Translations under genes and position numbers: made by a program | Shown here: positions 1 through 8,161 of the stretch, piece by piece | Numbering within the stretch: the stretch's first letter is position 1 | Layout of the letters: each line of letters begins with the position of its first letter | Assembly: GCA_050260775.1 (NCBI GenBank) | Contig: JBLNCP010000043.1 | Location: 1 to 64,000, forward strand | From: CALABS01 sp050260775 | Lineage (GTDB): Bacteria; Pseudomonadota; Alphaproteobacteria; Rhodospirillales; Magnetospirillaceae | DNA length: 64,000 nucleotides | Direction of reading: 5' to 3' | Notes under the pieces: generated by a model | The model's database searches: none | Seen by the model: only the letters and a program-made list of their open reading frames with translations | What the model was told of the DNA's origin: nothing

Positions 1-34
1 CCTTCTTTCCATCTATCTCGAAGCTGATGGTCAT
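1..34 (-). CDS. Possible N-terminus of a gene running off the left edge
   Basis: An ATG at 34 opens a minus-strand reading frame for MTISFEIDGKK, which continues past base 1. The phrase FEIDGKK resembles the first strand of 2Fe-2S ferredoxin-like N-termini, as in formate dehydrogenase alpha or HoxU-type subunits, but 11 residues cannot establish a family. Support comes from a promoter-like pair (63-90) at the right distance. No clear ribosome binding site is visible. Confidence 0.3.
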   Translation of the reverse strand, partial: MTISFEIDGKK

Positions 35-62
35 ATTGTAGGCTCGCGCAGGCTTGAGGTTT

Positions 63-90
63 AGTATAGCCAAGGCGCGGACTGCCGCAA
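63..90 (-). promoter_or_regulatory. Possible sigma-70-type promoter
   Basis: On the minus strand TTGCGG (85-90) and TATACT (63-68) are 16 bases apart. The -10 matches the consensus at five of six positions, the -35 at three. The predicted start lies about 20 bases before the ATG at 34. This is a locally AT-rich patch in a GC-rich window. Confidence 0.3.
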
Positions 91-128
91 TATTATACTA
101 CTTGTGCTTGTCCAGGGGTTGGGGGGCA

Positions 129-596
129 TCAGCGCCGCCGGCGCCCCATCTCCTCCCTCATCACCTCCCAGGTGATCGCCCGCAGCTCCCCAGGGACGCC
201 ACCCGACTTCTTCACCAGGCGCTGCCGGAACCGGATGTTCAGGGCTGCGTTGACCTTGCTGTTAAGCCGCTGGTACTGGAGCTTCGTCACCTCGGGCGGG
301 CCTTTGCGGGCCAGCAGCGCGTTGGTGATCTCAGGCGTGGTCATCGGGTGATTGGCACCGCGGAGGATCTCCAGCACGAGCACCGGCACCTCGCCTGGAT
401 GGAACAAGGCGTCCTCGGTGTAGAACTGCTTCGGCTTCAGCTTCGCCAGCTCGTAGCAGGGATCGAGGAGGTGGATGGTTGCATCGATATGGCCGATCGC
501 CTCCTCGCACTTCTTGATCTCGTGCTCCAGGTAGGCGATCTCTCGCTGGATATCCCGGCGGCGCTCGACCAGCGCCGACACCGTGAAACTGGTCAT
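129..596 (-). CDS. Hypothetical protein: coiled coil plus helix-turn-helix-like C-terminus
   Basis: A 155-residue protein of unknown role. Residues about 8-45 are heptad-rich and charged (RRRDIQREIAYLEHEIKK) and probably form a coiled coil. Residues about 70-145 contain VLEILRGANHPMTTPEI, a pattern like winged-helix domains that read DNA or mediate protein contacts. The start has a good Shine-Dalgarno (AGAGGGG) in front of ATG. It stands alone, with its own leader between 597 and 694. A small nucleoid-associated or regulatory protein is possible, but nothing in the sequence proves DNA binding. Confidence 0.7.
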   Translation of the reverse strand: MTSFTVSALVERRRDIQREIAYLEHEIKKCEEAIGHIDATIHLLDPCYELAKLKPKQFYTEDALFHPGEVPVLVLEILRGANHPMTTPEITNALLARKGPPEVTKLQYQRLNSKVNAALNIRFRQRLVKKSGGVPGELRAITWEVMREEMGRRRR

Positions 597-694
597 GATG
601 GTTCCCCTCTGTTCCGGGGAAGCCTATCAAACCGCCGGGCGGGGCCTCATTATCGGCGTGGGTGCTTTTGCGCCACCATGCCGCAACTACGGGC

Positions 695-1708
695 TTACGG
701 CACCCAGAACTGCCAGCCGAACCAGCGCCAGCGGCCGTCCAGCGACGGCGAGGTGCAGTTGAGGCGGGCGCGGCCCGGCGGCAGCGGCTTGTCGAGGCGC
801 ACCTCGATGCGCGGCCCCAGCCGCTCCAGGCGGGCGCGGCCCTCCGAGGTGGTGTAGCAGGCCAGCCCCAGGTCTTCGGGGGCCTCGGATTCCAGGGTGA
901 AGCCGAAGGCCGGCGGATTGGCGGCCACCTTGGGGTCGGCGGGCGAGATCTCGGTGGCGGGCAGCGGCAGGGCGCGGGCGGCGAGGCGGAAGCGCTCGGG
1001 CTCGCCGTAGGTCTCGTTGAGGATGAAGCGCGGCCAATACCAGCGCTCGCCGTGCGACCACGCGGCACCCGAATGCTGGCCGAAGGCGGCGGTGAAGCCG
1101 GCGGCGGCCACCGCCTTGAAGGCATCGAGGCTGGCCTCGCCATAGGGCCAGGCGAACAGGGTGGCGGGCCGTCCTGGCAGCTCGGCCGCCAGGCGGGCGC
1201 GGGCGCGGGCGAGGTCGGCGGCGACCTCTTGCTGCAGGGCCTGGGCCATGTGGATGCGCGACGCCCCCTGGGTGCCTACGCTGACCAGCCCCGAGTCCGC
1301 CAGCTCGCGCACCTGGTCCCAGGTCATGGTGTCGGGGCCGCCGCGATCCAGCTCGTCGGTGACCACGAACAGGGTGAAGGGATAGCCGGCCGCCTTGAGC
1401 ATCGGCCAGGCGTCGCGGTAGGCGGTGGTCCAGGAATCGTCCACGGTGATGGCCACCGCCTTGTCGGGCAGCGGCTTGCCGGCGATCAGGGCGTCGACGA
1501 TGGCCGGCAGCGGCAGGATTGTGAACCCGCCCTGGCGCAGCTCGTCGAGGTGGGCGCGGAACTGCTCGATGCGGATGCTGTTGGCCGGCGAGCGGTCGTC
1601 GCCGAAGCGACGGTACATCAGCACCACCGCGGAATCGGCGGCGCTGGCGGCGCCCGCCAGCCCGAGCAGGCAGGCGGCAGCAGCGGCCATGGCGACGAAG
1701 CGCCTCAT
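695..1708 (-). CDS. Secreted polysaccharide-deacetylase-like protein with degenerate NodB motif
   Basis: A 337-residue protein with an N-terminal signal peptide (MRRFVAMAAAAACLLGLAG, cleavage near ASA-AD), so periplasmic or exported. The body follows the NodB/PgaB polysaccharide deacetylase fold: VLMYRRFGDD at about 29-38, the catalytic-base and metal motif ITVDDSW near 89, and FAWPYGE near 195. The usual His-x3-His metal pair appears as TQGASRIH, so the first His is Gln, and TFDDG is VDDSW. It may have altered metal use or be a binding protein. It is divergent from the nitroreductase, and the two share an 88-base promoter region. Confidence 0.82.
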   Translation of the reverse strand: MRRFVAMAAAAACLLGLAGAASAADSAVVLMYRRFGDDRSPANSIRIEQFRAHLDELRQGGFTILPLPAIVDALIAGKPLPDKAVAITVDDSWTTAYRDAWPMLKAAGYPFTLFVVTDELDRGGPDTMTWDQVRELADSGLVSVGTQGASRIHMAQALQQEVAADLARARARLAAELPGRPATLFAWPYGEASLDAFKAVAAAGFTAAFGQHSGAAWSHGERWYWPRFILNETYGEPERFRLAARALPLPATEISPADPKVAANPPAFGFTLESEAPEDLGLACYTTSEGRARLERLGPRIEVRLDKPLPPGRARLNCTSPSLDGRWRWFGWQFWVP

Positions 1709-1796
1709 CCCCCTCCCCCCCTTCGGCCCAGATCCATTACACTCCCCATGTTTGCCGCAACCGATAGGTTGGGCTCAAGGAGGAAAGGAGAGGGAC

Positions 1797-2387
1797 ATGA
1801 CGATGGCGGCCAAGGCTGGGCTCCTGGATCGGATCTTCCGCGAGGGACGGACGCATTCCAAGTGGCTCGACCGGCCGGTGTCCGACGACCTGCTGCGCCA
1901 GGCCTGGGATCTGGCGCGCCTGGGGCCGACCGCCGCCAACAGCCAGCCGGCCCGAATCGTGTTCGTCACCAGCGCCGAGGCCAAGAAGCGGCTGGAGCCG
2001 GCGCTGTCGCCGGGCAACGTCGCCAAGACGATGGCCGCTCCGGTCACCGCCATCGTCGGCTACGACCTCGAGTTCTACGAGAAGCTGCCGACCCTCTATC
2101 CGCATGCCGACGCGCGCGCGTGGTTCGTCGGCAACGAGGCGCTGATCCAGGCCACCGCCTTTCGCAGCGCCTCGCTGCAGGCCGGCTATTTCATCCTCGC
2201 CTGCCGCGCCGTCGGCCTCGATTGCGGCCCGATGAGCGGCTTCGACGCCGCCCAGGTCGACGCGGCGTTCTTCGCCGGCACCGCGGTGAAATCGAACCTA
2301 CTGATCAACATCGGCTACGGCGACCCGGCCGCGCTGCATCCCCGCAACCCGCGGCTGGATTTCGACGAGGCCTGCCGGATCGTCTAG
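1797..2387 (+). CDS. rutE: Malonic semialdehyde reductase / RutE-like nitroreductase
   Basis: A 196-residue flavoprotein of the nitroreductase superfamily, the length of RutE/HadB proteins. RutE reduces malonic semialdehyde to 3-hydroxypropionate during uracil breakdown, using FMN and NAD(P)H. Visible family features are the early RTHSKWLDRPV segment, GPTAANSQPAR (FMN phosphate region, about 43-53) and the C-terminal HPRNPRLDFDE. ATG 1797 was chosen because it follows a strong AGGAAAGGAGAGGG ribosome site; upstream in-frame starts lie inside the neighbouring gene. No other rut gene is nearby, so the physiological substrate is inferred from family only. Confidence 0.82.
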   Translation: MTMAAKAGLLDRIFREGRTHSKWLDRPVSDDLLRQAWDLARLGPTAANSQPARIVFVTSAEAKKRLEPALSPGNVAKTMAAPVTAIVGYDLEFYEKLPTLYPHADARAWFVGNEALIQATAFRSASLQAGYFILACRAVGLDCGPMSGFDAAQVDAAFFAGTAVKSNLLINIGYGDPAALHPRNPRLDFDEACRIV

Positions 2388-2785
2388 AGCAGGCCCCTGT
2401 CGCGGACAAGGGCGATCGAGAGGCCGATGCCACCCAGCCAGAGCGGCAAGGGCAGCACAAGGATCGGCAGGTACCAACCGCACTCGGCGAAGGTCAGGCG
2501 GTCGAGCAGCGAGGCCTCGGTGACCATGGTGCCGCCGGCGGGATTGACCCACTGATAATGGGTCACCCGCAGCCTGAGGCCAAGATCGACGAGGCCAATG
2601 AGGCCCGGGCCGATGGCGGCGGCAACGGTCGCGGCGCGGGCGGCCATCGCCCAGTCGAGCGAGGCCAGGCCGAACACCACCGCGAAATAGAGCACCACCA
2701 GGGGCAGCCATTTCGGGATGCCGATGCCGATGGGCCCCAGCATCAGCGGGATGATGGAATTGCCGCGGGCGATGCGAGGGGGCAT
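2384..2785 (-). CDS. Small hypothetical inner-membrane protein
   Basis: A 133-residue protein dominated by hydrophobic stretches (about 8-40, 47-70 and 102-128), consistent with three or four membrane spans. No family was recognised. Its stop codon overlaps the last bases of the convergent rutE-like gene. It lies 37 bases downstream of the YdjM-like gene on the same strand and may be cotranscribed with it. The hydrophobic pattern and clean start make it a plausible real gene, but no function can be assigned. Confidence 0.6.
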   Translation of the reverse strand: MPPRIARGNSIIPLMLGPIGIGIPKWLPLVVLYFAVVFGLASLDWAMAARAATVAAAIGPGLIGLVDLGLRLRVTHYQWVNPAGGTMVTEASLLDRLTFAECGWYLPILVLPLPLWLGGIGLSIALVRDRGLL

Positions 2786-2822
2786 GGTCTCTCCTGAAGC
2801 GGCCTGTCTAGAGATGCGGCGC

Positions 2823-3314
2823 CTAAAGGTGCGGTCGGGGCAGGTGACCGAAGTCGATGCCCATGGCCCAACCGCCGAGGATTGCCACCCCCGCCACCAG
2901 AGCCATCTCGACGATGCCGCCGGTCCGGCACAGGTTCAAGGTGAAACGGCGGCGCGACGGCCACAGCAGCGGCACACCCGACGGTGTCAGGCCATCGGCC
3001 GCCAAATGCGACAGGTAGCCGATGGCCACCGGGGCGGCGATCCAGCCCACCCCCATCACCGCGAGCAGCGCCAAGGCCGCCGCCACCGCCAGCAGCGAGT
3101 GGGTGATGCCGCGGTGGCCGAGCACCAGGGACAGCGGCACCGACACCACCCGCATCTTGCGGCCGGCCCAGGAATTGGGGTGGTCGATGTCGGGCAGCAG
3201 GGCGCCCAGCGCCGCCGCGGCCAAGGCCTGCGGCTCGGACGCGGGAACGCCGGCGAGGTGGGCGGCGACCGCCCAGGCGGCAGCCCCCATGACGATGTGC
3301 GAGCCCGCCATCAT
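2823..3314 (-). CDS. YdjM/DUF457-type membrane-bound putative metal-dependent hydrolase
   Basis: A 163-residue integral membrane protein. It carries the hallmarks of the YdjM (LexA-regulated, membrane-associated) family: an early SHIVMG, LPDIDHPNSW near 41-50, GHRGITHS near 67-74 and HLAADGLTPSG near 103-113. The conserved His and Asp residues are thought to bind metal. There are four or five hydrophobic segments. The biochemical reaction of the family is not established. It starts just beyond the acnB terminator, so it is probably expressed independently of acnB. Confidence 0.78.
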   Translation of the reverse strand: MMAGSHIVMGAAAWAVAAHLAGVPASEPQALAAAALGALLPDIDHPNSWAGRKMRVVSVPLSLVLGHRGITHSLLAVAAALALLAVMGVGWIAAPVAIGYLSHLAADGLTPSGVPLLWPSRRRFTLNLCRTGGIVEMALVAGVAILGGWAMGIDFGHLPRPHL

Positions 3315-3334
3315 GGCCAGCCGTTCTCCCCCAA

Positions 3335-3364
3335 GAAAAACCCCCGCCGGTTGCCCGGCGGGGG
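3335..3364 (-). terminator. Intrinsic terminator of acnB
   Basis: Perfect 10-bp stem (3341-3350 with 3355-3364) with a 4-base loop. On the minus strand it is followed by TTTTTC. It begins about 30 bases after the acnB stop. Confidence 0.92.
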
Positions 3365-3394
3365 TGAGGCTTGAGCGCTCTTCTTATTAACGGG

Positions 3395-5980
3395 TTAGAC
3401 CGTCACCGTGTCGGCGACCTGGCGGAACGCGGCGATCTGGTCGAAGTTCATGTAGCGGTAGATGTCGGCGGCCTTCTGGTTCACCACCGCGACCTGCTCC
3501 TGGTACTCGGCGACGGTCGGGATGCGGCCCAGCAGGGCGCAGACGGCGGCCAGCTCGGCGGAGCCGAGATAGACGCGGGTGTCGATGCCCAGGCGGTTGG
3601 GGAAGTTGCGGGTCGAGGTCGACATGGCGGTCGAGCCCTTGCGGATCTGGGCCTGGTTGCCCATGCACAGCGAGCAGCCGGGCATCTCCATGCGGGCGCC
3701 GGACTTGCCGAGGATGGAGTAATAGCCCTCCTCGTTGAGGATCATGGCGTCCATCTTGGTCGGCGGCGCGATCCACAGGCGGGTCGGGATGTCCGACTTG
3801 CCGTCCAGCACCTTACCGGCGGCGCGGAAGTGGCCGATGTTGGTCATGCACGAGCCGATGAAGACCTCGTCGATCTTGTCGCCGGCCACTTCGGACAGCA
3901 GCTTGACGTCGTCGGGATCGTTCGGGCAGGCGACGATCGGCTCCTTGATGTCGGCCAGATCGATCTCGATGACGGCGGCGTATTCGGCGTCGGCGTCGGG
4001 CTGCAGCAGGTCCGGCTTGGCGATCCACTGCTCCATCGCGGTGATGCGGCGCTCCAGCGTGCGACGATCCTCGTAGCCGTTGGCGATCATCCACTTCATC
4101 AGGGTGATGTTGGAGCGCATGTACTCGATGATCGGCTCCTTGTTGAGCCGCACGGTGCAGGCCGCCGCCGAACGCTCGGCCGAGGCGTCGGACAGCTCGA
4201 ACGCCTGCTCGACCTTGAGGTCCGGCAGACCCTCGATCTCGAGGATGCGGCCGGAGAACAGGTTCTTCTTGCCCTTCTTCTCCACCGTCAGCAGGCCCTG
4301 GCGGATGGCGTAGAGCGGGATGGCGTTGACGAGGTCACGCAGGGTCACGCCCGGCTGCATCGTGCCCTTGAAGCGCACCAGCACCGATTCCGGCATGTCG
4401 AGCGGCATGACGCCGGTGGCGGCGGCGAAGGCCACCAGGCCCGAACCGGCCGGGAACGAGATGCCGATGGGGAAGCGGGTGTGCGAGTCGCCGCCGGTGC
4501 CGACGGTGTCGGGCAGCAGCAGGCGGTTCAGCCACGAGTGGATGACGCCGTCGCCGGGACGCAGCGCGATGCCGCCGCGGGTGGAGATGAACGCCGGCAG
4601 CTCCTTGTGGGTCTTGACGTCGACCAGCTTGGGGTAGGCGGCGGTGTGGCAGAAGGACTGCATCACCAGGTCGGCGGAGAAGCCGAGGCAGGCGAGGTCC
4701 TTCAGCTCGTCGCGGGTCATCGGGCCGGTGGTGTCCTGCGAGCCCACGGTGGTCATGCGCGGCTCGCAATAGGTGCCGGGACGCACGCCCTTGCCCTCGG
4801 GCAGGCCGCAGGCGCGGCCGACCATCTTCTGGGCCAGCGAGAAGCCCTTGCCCGAGTCCTTCGGCGAGGTCGGCAGGCGGAACAGGGTGCTCGGCGCCAG
4901 GCCCAGGGCCTCGCGGGCCTTGGCGGTCAGGCCGCGGCCGATGATCAGCGGGATGCGGCCGCCGGCGCGGACCTCGTCGAAGATCACCTCGGACTTCACC
5001 TTGAACTCGGCGATGACTTGGCCGTTCTTGAGCGCCTTGCCCTCGTAGGGCTTGAGCTCGACCACGTCGCCCATCTCCATCTTGGAGACGTCGAGCTCGA
5101 TCGGCAGCGCGCCGGCGTCCTCCATGGTGTTGTAGAAGATCGGGGCGATCTTGGTGCCCAGGCAGACACCGCCGAAGCGCTTGTTGGGGACGTAGGGGAT
5201 GTCCTCGCCGGTGAACCACAGCACCGAGTTGGTGGCCGACTTGCGCGACGAGCCGGTGCCGACGACGTCGCCGACATAGGCGACCAGGTTGCCCTTGGCC
5301 TTGAGCGCCTCGAGCTGCTTGACGGGGCCGCGCACGCCCGCCTCCTCGGGCTCGATGCCCGGGCGCGGGTTCTTCAGCATGGCCAGCGCGTGCAGCGGGA
5401 TGTCGGGGCGGCTCCAGGCGTCGGGAGCCGGCGACAGGTCGTCGGTGTTGGTCTCGCCGGTGACCTTGAAGATGGTGACGGTCAGGCTGTCCGGAACCGC
5501 CGGGCGCGAGGTGAACCACTCGGCGTCGGCCCACGACTGCAGCACCGCCTTGGCGTTGGCGTTGCCGGCATCGGCCAGCTCCTTGACGTCGTGGAAGTAG
5601 TCGAACACCAGCAGGGTCTTCTTCAGGCCCTCGGCGGCGGCGGCGCCGCACTCGGCGTCCTTGAGCAGGTGGATCAGCGGCAGGATGTTGAAGCCGCCCA
5701 GCATGGTGCCCAGCAGCTCGGTCGCCTTGACCTTGGAGATCAGCGCGCACTTTTCGTCACCGGCGGCGACGGCGGCCAGGAAGGCGGCCTTGACCTTGGC
5801 GGCATCGTCCACACCGGCCGGCACGCGGTAGGTGATCAGCTCGACCAGGACATCTTCCTCGCCCTTCGGCGGGTTCTTCAAGAGGCCGACCAGCGCCTCG
5901 GTCTGCTCGGCAGTGAGCGGCAGGGGCGGAATCCCGAGCGCGGCACGCTCGGCGACATGCTGGCGATAGGCTTGAAGCAC
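3395..5980 (-). CDS. acnB: Aconitate hydratase B
   Basis: An 861-residue aconitase B, which interconverts citrate and isocitrate in the TCA cycle through a 4Fe-4S cluster. The AcnB-type arrangement is clear: an N-terminal HEAT-like helical domain (about 1-155), then the swivel domain, then the catalytic domains. Cluster ligands are visible as GSCMTNIGHF and, further on, PGCSLCMGN. The start is GTG at 5980, preceded by GGAGG nine bases upstream. The length is close to the E. coli enzyme (865). It is monocistronic, with an intrinsic terminator just past the stop. B-type aconitases can also bind RNA when the cluster is lost; nothing here tests that. Confidence 0.97.
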   Translation of the reverse strand: MLQAYRQHVAERAALGIPPLPLTAEQTEALVGLLKNPPKGEEDVLVELITYRVPAGVDDAAKVKAAFLAAVAAGDEKCALISKVKATELLGTMLGGFNILPLIHLLKDAECGAAAAEGLKKTLLVFDYFHDVKELADAGNANAKAVLQSWADAEWFTSRPAVPDSLTVTIFKVTGETNTDDLSPAPDAWSRPDIPLHALAMLKNPRPGIEPEEAGVRGPVKQLEALKAKGNLVAYVGDVVGTGSSRKSATNSVLWFTGEDIPYVPNKRFGGVCLGTKIAPIFYNTMEDAGALPIELDVSKMEMGDVVELKPYEGKALKNGQVIAEFKVKSEVIFDEVRAGGRIPLIIGRGLTAKAREALGLAPSTLFRLPTSPKDSGKGFSLAQKMVGRACGLPEGKGVRPGTYCEPRMTTVGSQDTTGPMTRDELKDLACLGFSADLVMQSFCHTAAYPKLVDVKTHKELPAFISTRGGIALRPGDGVIHSWLNRLLLPDTVGTGGDSHTRFPIGISFPAGSGLVAFAAATGVMPLDMPESVLVRFKGTMQPGVTLRDLVNAIPLYAIRQGLLTVEKKGKKNLFSGRILEIEGLPDLKVEQAFELSDASAERSAAACTVRLNKEPIIEYMRSNITLMKWMIANGYEDRRTLERRITAMEQWIAKPDLLQPDADAEYAAVIEIDLADIKEPIVACPNDPDDVKLLSEVAGDKIDEVFIGSCMTNIGHFRAAGKVLDGKSDIPTRLWIAPPTKMDAMILNEEGYYSILGKSGARMEMPGCSLCMGNQAQIRKGSTAMSTSTRNFPNRLGIDTRVYLGSAELAAVCALLGRIPTVAEYQEQVAVVNQKAADIYRYMNFDQIAAFRQVADTVTV

Positions 5981-6451
5981 GGGATCATCCTCCGCTTAAG
6001 GCAAGGGCATTGGTCAACGCGATAATGGTCAGATCGCGCGTGCGCTTACACCATAATTTTCATTCAGAGTCCAGTGGGGCTATCCGTTTGGGGGGGCTTT
6101 TTTCCACCCGACCTACCCGCCGGCTATGCCCTGGCCGATCCTCCCCCATAAATCCGCCACATTCCCCGGCTGCAATGGGCACCATTAGAAGGCCCCTTGT
6201 TTGCCGGGCGCCGGGACATCCCCCCACGTCCCGCATCGGCTGGGTCACCGGCGGCCGGCGCGCTCCCCCCTCGCGCCGGCCGTTTCTCTTCGATCAACGT
6301 GCCCTCAGGCGCCGGGCGGGACGCGTCCGCGTCCCTTGGCTCACGCTCCGCATTCGCTGCGCGGGGCCTCAACGGCCCAGTCGCCCGGCAGGCCGGGCTC
6401 CATGACCAACGGCCTGTGCAAGCGCTCTATTTTCTGCCATACCTGCCGGCC
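5981..6451. other. Intergenic region between acnB and ccmA
   Basis: This 471-bp divergent spacer must hold the acnB and ccmA promoters, but no confident -35/-10 pair was seen. The left 80 bases are relatively AT-rich (CATAATTTTCATTCAGAG). The right part holds a dispersed intergenic repeat (6301-6384). Short reading frames crossing it have no ribosome sites or recognisable domains, so no gene is called. Confidence 0.6.
6301..6384. repeat. Dispersed intergenic repeat, copy 1
   Basis: Shares two blocks with 44091-44173. The left block (6301-6318) is identical, and the right block (6336-6384) differs at only a few positions. Between them lies a short inverted repeat whose sequence differs between the copies. 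The ends read GCCCTCAGGCGCCGGGCG and GGGGCCTCAACGGCCCAGTC. Both copies are outside genes. Confidence 0.75.
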
Positions 6452-7138
6452 ATGACCGCCACCGAGACCCTCCGCTTTTCCGGCCACAAGCTTGCCTGCG
6501 TCCGCGGCGGGCGGGTGGTGTTCGCCGGGCTGGATTTCGAGGTCGCCGCCGGCGAGGCCCTGGTGCTGCTGGGGCCCAACGGTTCGGGCAAGTCGAGCCT
6601 GCTGCGCGTGATGGCCGGGCTGCTCAAGACCGCGTCGGGCCGGCTGGCCTGGAATGGCAAGCCGGTGGCCGAGGATCCCGAGGCGCACGCCGCCCGCACC
6701 CATTACGTCGGCCACCACGACGCCATCAAGCCGGTGCTGTCGGTCGCCGAGAACCTGCGCTTCTGGGCGCGCCTGCACGAGCCGCACGCCGCACGCGCCA
6801 GCCAGGCGGTCGAGCACGCGCTCGAGCGCTTCGGCCTCGGCCATCTGCGCGACATCCCGGGCAAGATGCTGTCGGCGGGGCAGAAGCGGCGCACCAACCT
6901 GGCGCGGTTGCTGGCGGCACCGTCGCCGCTGTGGCTGCTGGACGAGCCCATCACCGCGCTCGACCGCAAGTCCATCGCCACCCTGGAGGCGGTGTTCGCC
7001 GAGCATCGCGCCGGCGGCGGCATCGTCATCCTGTCGACCCACGCCGACGTGGACCTGCCGGATGCCCGCGAGCTGCACCTGGACCGGTTCGCGCCGCAAT
7101 CCTTCGTCGACGACCTTCCCGACGAGGTGTTCGCGTGA
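6452..7138 (+). CDS. ccmA: Heme exporter ATP-binding protein CcmA
   Basis: A 228-residue ABC ATPase for cytochrome c maturation system I. With CcmB and CcmC it powers release of holo-CcmE, so periplasmic c-type cytochromes receive heme. It shows Walker A GPNGSGKSS (about 38), the ccmA-type signature LSAGQKRR in place of LSGGQ, and Walker B LLDEP with the H-loop STHAD. ATG 6452 was chosen because the ABC domain begins right after it; the longer upstream frame is intergenic repeat. Its stop overlaps the ccmB start. ccmC, D, E, F, G and H do not follow here and must lie elsewhere. Confidence 0.94.
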   Translation: MTATETLRFSGHKLACVRGGRVVFAGLDFEVAAGEALVLLGPNGSGKSSLLRVMAGLLKTASGRLAWNGKPVAEDPEAHAARTHYVGHHDAIKPVLSVAENLRFWARLHEPHAARASQAVEHALERFGLGHLRDIPGKMLSAGQKRRTNLARLLAAPSPLWLLDEPITALDRKSIATLEAVFAEHRAGGGIVILSTHADVDLPDARELHLDRFAPQSFVDDLPDEVFA

Positions 7139-7800
7139 GCCGGTTCTGGGAAGTCGTCCGCCGCGACCTGCGCCTGGCGTTGCGCCAGGGCTCCGACAGC
7201 ATCATGGTCGTGACCTTCTTCGTGCTGACCGTCGTGCTGTTCCCGTTCGGCATCGGTCCCGAGACCGGCATCCTCGAGCGGGTGTCGGCGGGCGTGCTGA
7301 TCGTCACCGCGCTCTTGGCCTCGATGCTGTCGCTCGACCGCCTGTTCCAGGCCGATTACGAGGATGGCTCGCTGGAGCTGCTGGTGCTGACGCCGACCCC
7401 GCTGGAAGTGGTGGTCGCCGCCAAGGTGACCGCCCACTGGCTGACCACCGGCCTGCCGCTGCTGGTGGCGGCGCCGGTGCTGGCGGTGCTGCTCCATATG
7501 AATACGGACGGCTTCGGCACCCTGCTGCTGGCCATGGCCCTGGGAACTCCGACCCTGTCGCTGATCGGCGCCATCGGCGCCGCGCTGGTGCTGGGGGCGC
7601 GGCGCGGCGGCGTGCTGCTGTCGCTCTTGATCCTGCCGCTTTACGTGCCGGTGCTGATCTTCTCGGTCGGCGCCATCGATGCCGCCGTCCAGGGCCTGTC
7701 GGCCAAGCCCCACCTGCTGATCCTGGCCGGCATCCTCGCCGCCGCGCTGCCGCTCGCCCCCTGGGCCAGCGCCGCCGCGCTCCGCCAGGCGCTGGAATAG
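7135..7800 (+). CDS. ccmB: Heme exporter membrane protein CcmB
   Basis: A 221-residue polytopic membrane protein, the permease partner of CcmA, with about six hydrophobic segments. Family features include the N-terminal FWEVVRRDLRLALRQG and LDRLFQADYEDGSLE in the first cytoplasmic loop. It starts with GTG inside the ccmA stop (GTGA overlap), so translation is coupled. It ends 4 bp before the convergent XRE regulator gene, which leaves no room for ccmC. Confidence 0.93.
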   Translation: MSRFWEVVRRDLRLALRQGSDSIMVVTFFVLTVVLFPFGIGPETGILERVSAGVLIVTALLASMLSLDRLFQADYEDGSLELLVLTPTPLEVVVAAKVTAHWLTTGLPLLVAAPVLAVLLHMNTDGFGTLLLAMALGTPTLSLIGAIGAALVLGARRGGVLLSLLILPLYVPVLIFSVGAIDAAVQGLSAKPHLLILAGILAAALPLAPWASAAALRQALE

Positions 7801-7804
7801 CCCC

Positions 7805-8161
7805 TCAATCCTCCGCGCGCACCACCGCCAGCATGTGCGTCACCGCCTCGTCGGGCAGGGTGGCGATGGTTTCGGCCAGCCGATTGGCCAGCTCGGTGCG
7901 CTCGGGTGCCAGGCCGGCGGTGTCGATCACCACGCGGGGATGGCTGAGCTCCGCCAGCCGCTTCAAATCCTCCGCCTCGTCCCAGATGCAGCCGAAGTAG
8001 CCGGCGATCTGCATCACCAGGCCCGGGGCCGGACGGCCCCGGTTGCCGTGCTCGAGCGCCGAGAGGTAGGCGGAGGACAAGTTGAGGTCGGCCGCCATCT
8101 GCTTGAGGCTGATGCCGCGCGCCTCGCGGAGCGCACGCACGCGGGCGCCGAACGGCGTCAT
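7805..8161 (-). CDS. XRE-family helix-turn-helix regulator
   Basis: A 118-residue protein with an N-terminal Cro/C1-type helix-turn-helix (residues about 5-60: RVRALREARGISLKQMA, then NLSSAYLSALEHGNRG). The C-terminal part is of unknown function. It is translationally coupled to the Smr gene (ATGA overlap) at the end of the minus-strand directon. An XRE gene directly after an Smr gene is a recurrent alphaproteobacterial arrangement. Targets are unknown; it carries no ligand-binding domain that can be recognised. Confidence 0.88.
   Translation of the reverse strand: MTPFGARVRALREARGISLKQMAADLNLSSAYLSALEHGNRGRPAPGLVMQIAGYFGCIWDEAEDLKRLAELSHPRVVIDTAGLAPERTELANRLAETIATLPDEAVTHMLAVVRAED

Noticed and set aside
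3371..6025. 884-residue open frame opposite acnB
   Set aside because: It is the antisense of a certain aconitase gene; GC-rich codon use keeps the opposite frame open. No domain or ribosome site is present.
6301..6384. Insertion sequence remnant
   Set aside because: No transposase fragment or target-site duplication was seen; both copies are short and structured.
5981..6451. Replication origin in the acnB-ccmA gap
   Set aside because: No DnaA-box cluster was seen there, and gene context favours the ppsR-hemE spacer.
7135..8161. Complete ccm operon
   Set aside because: Only ccmA and ccmB are present; the next gene is convergent and encodes an XRE regulator.
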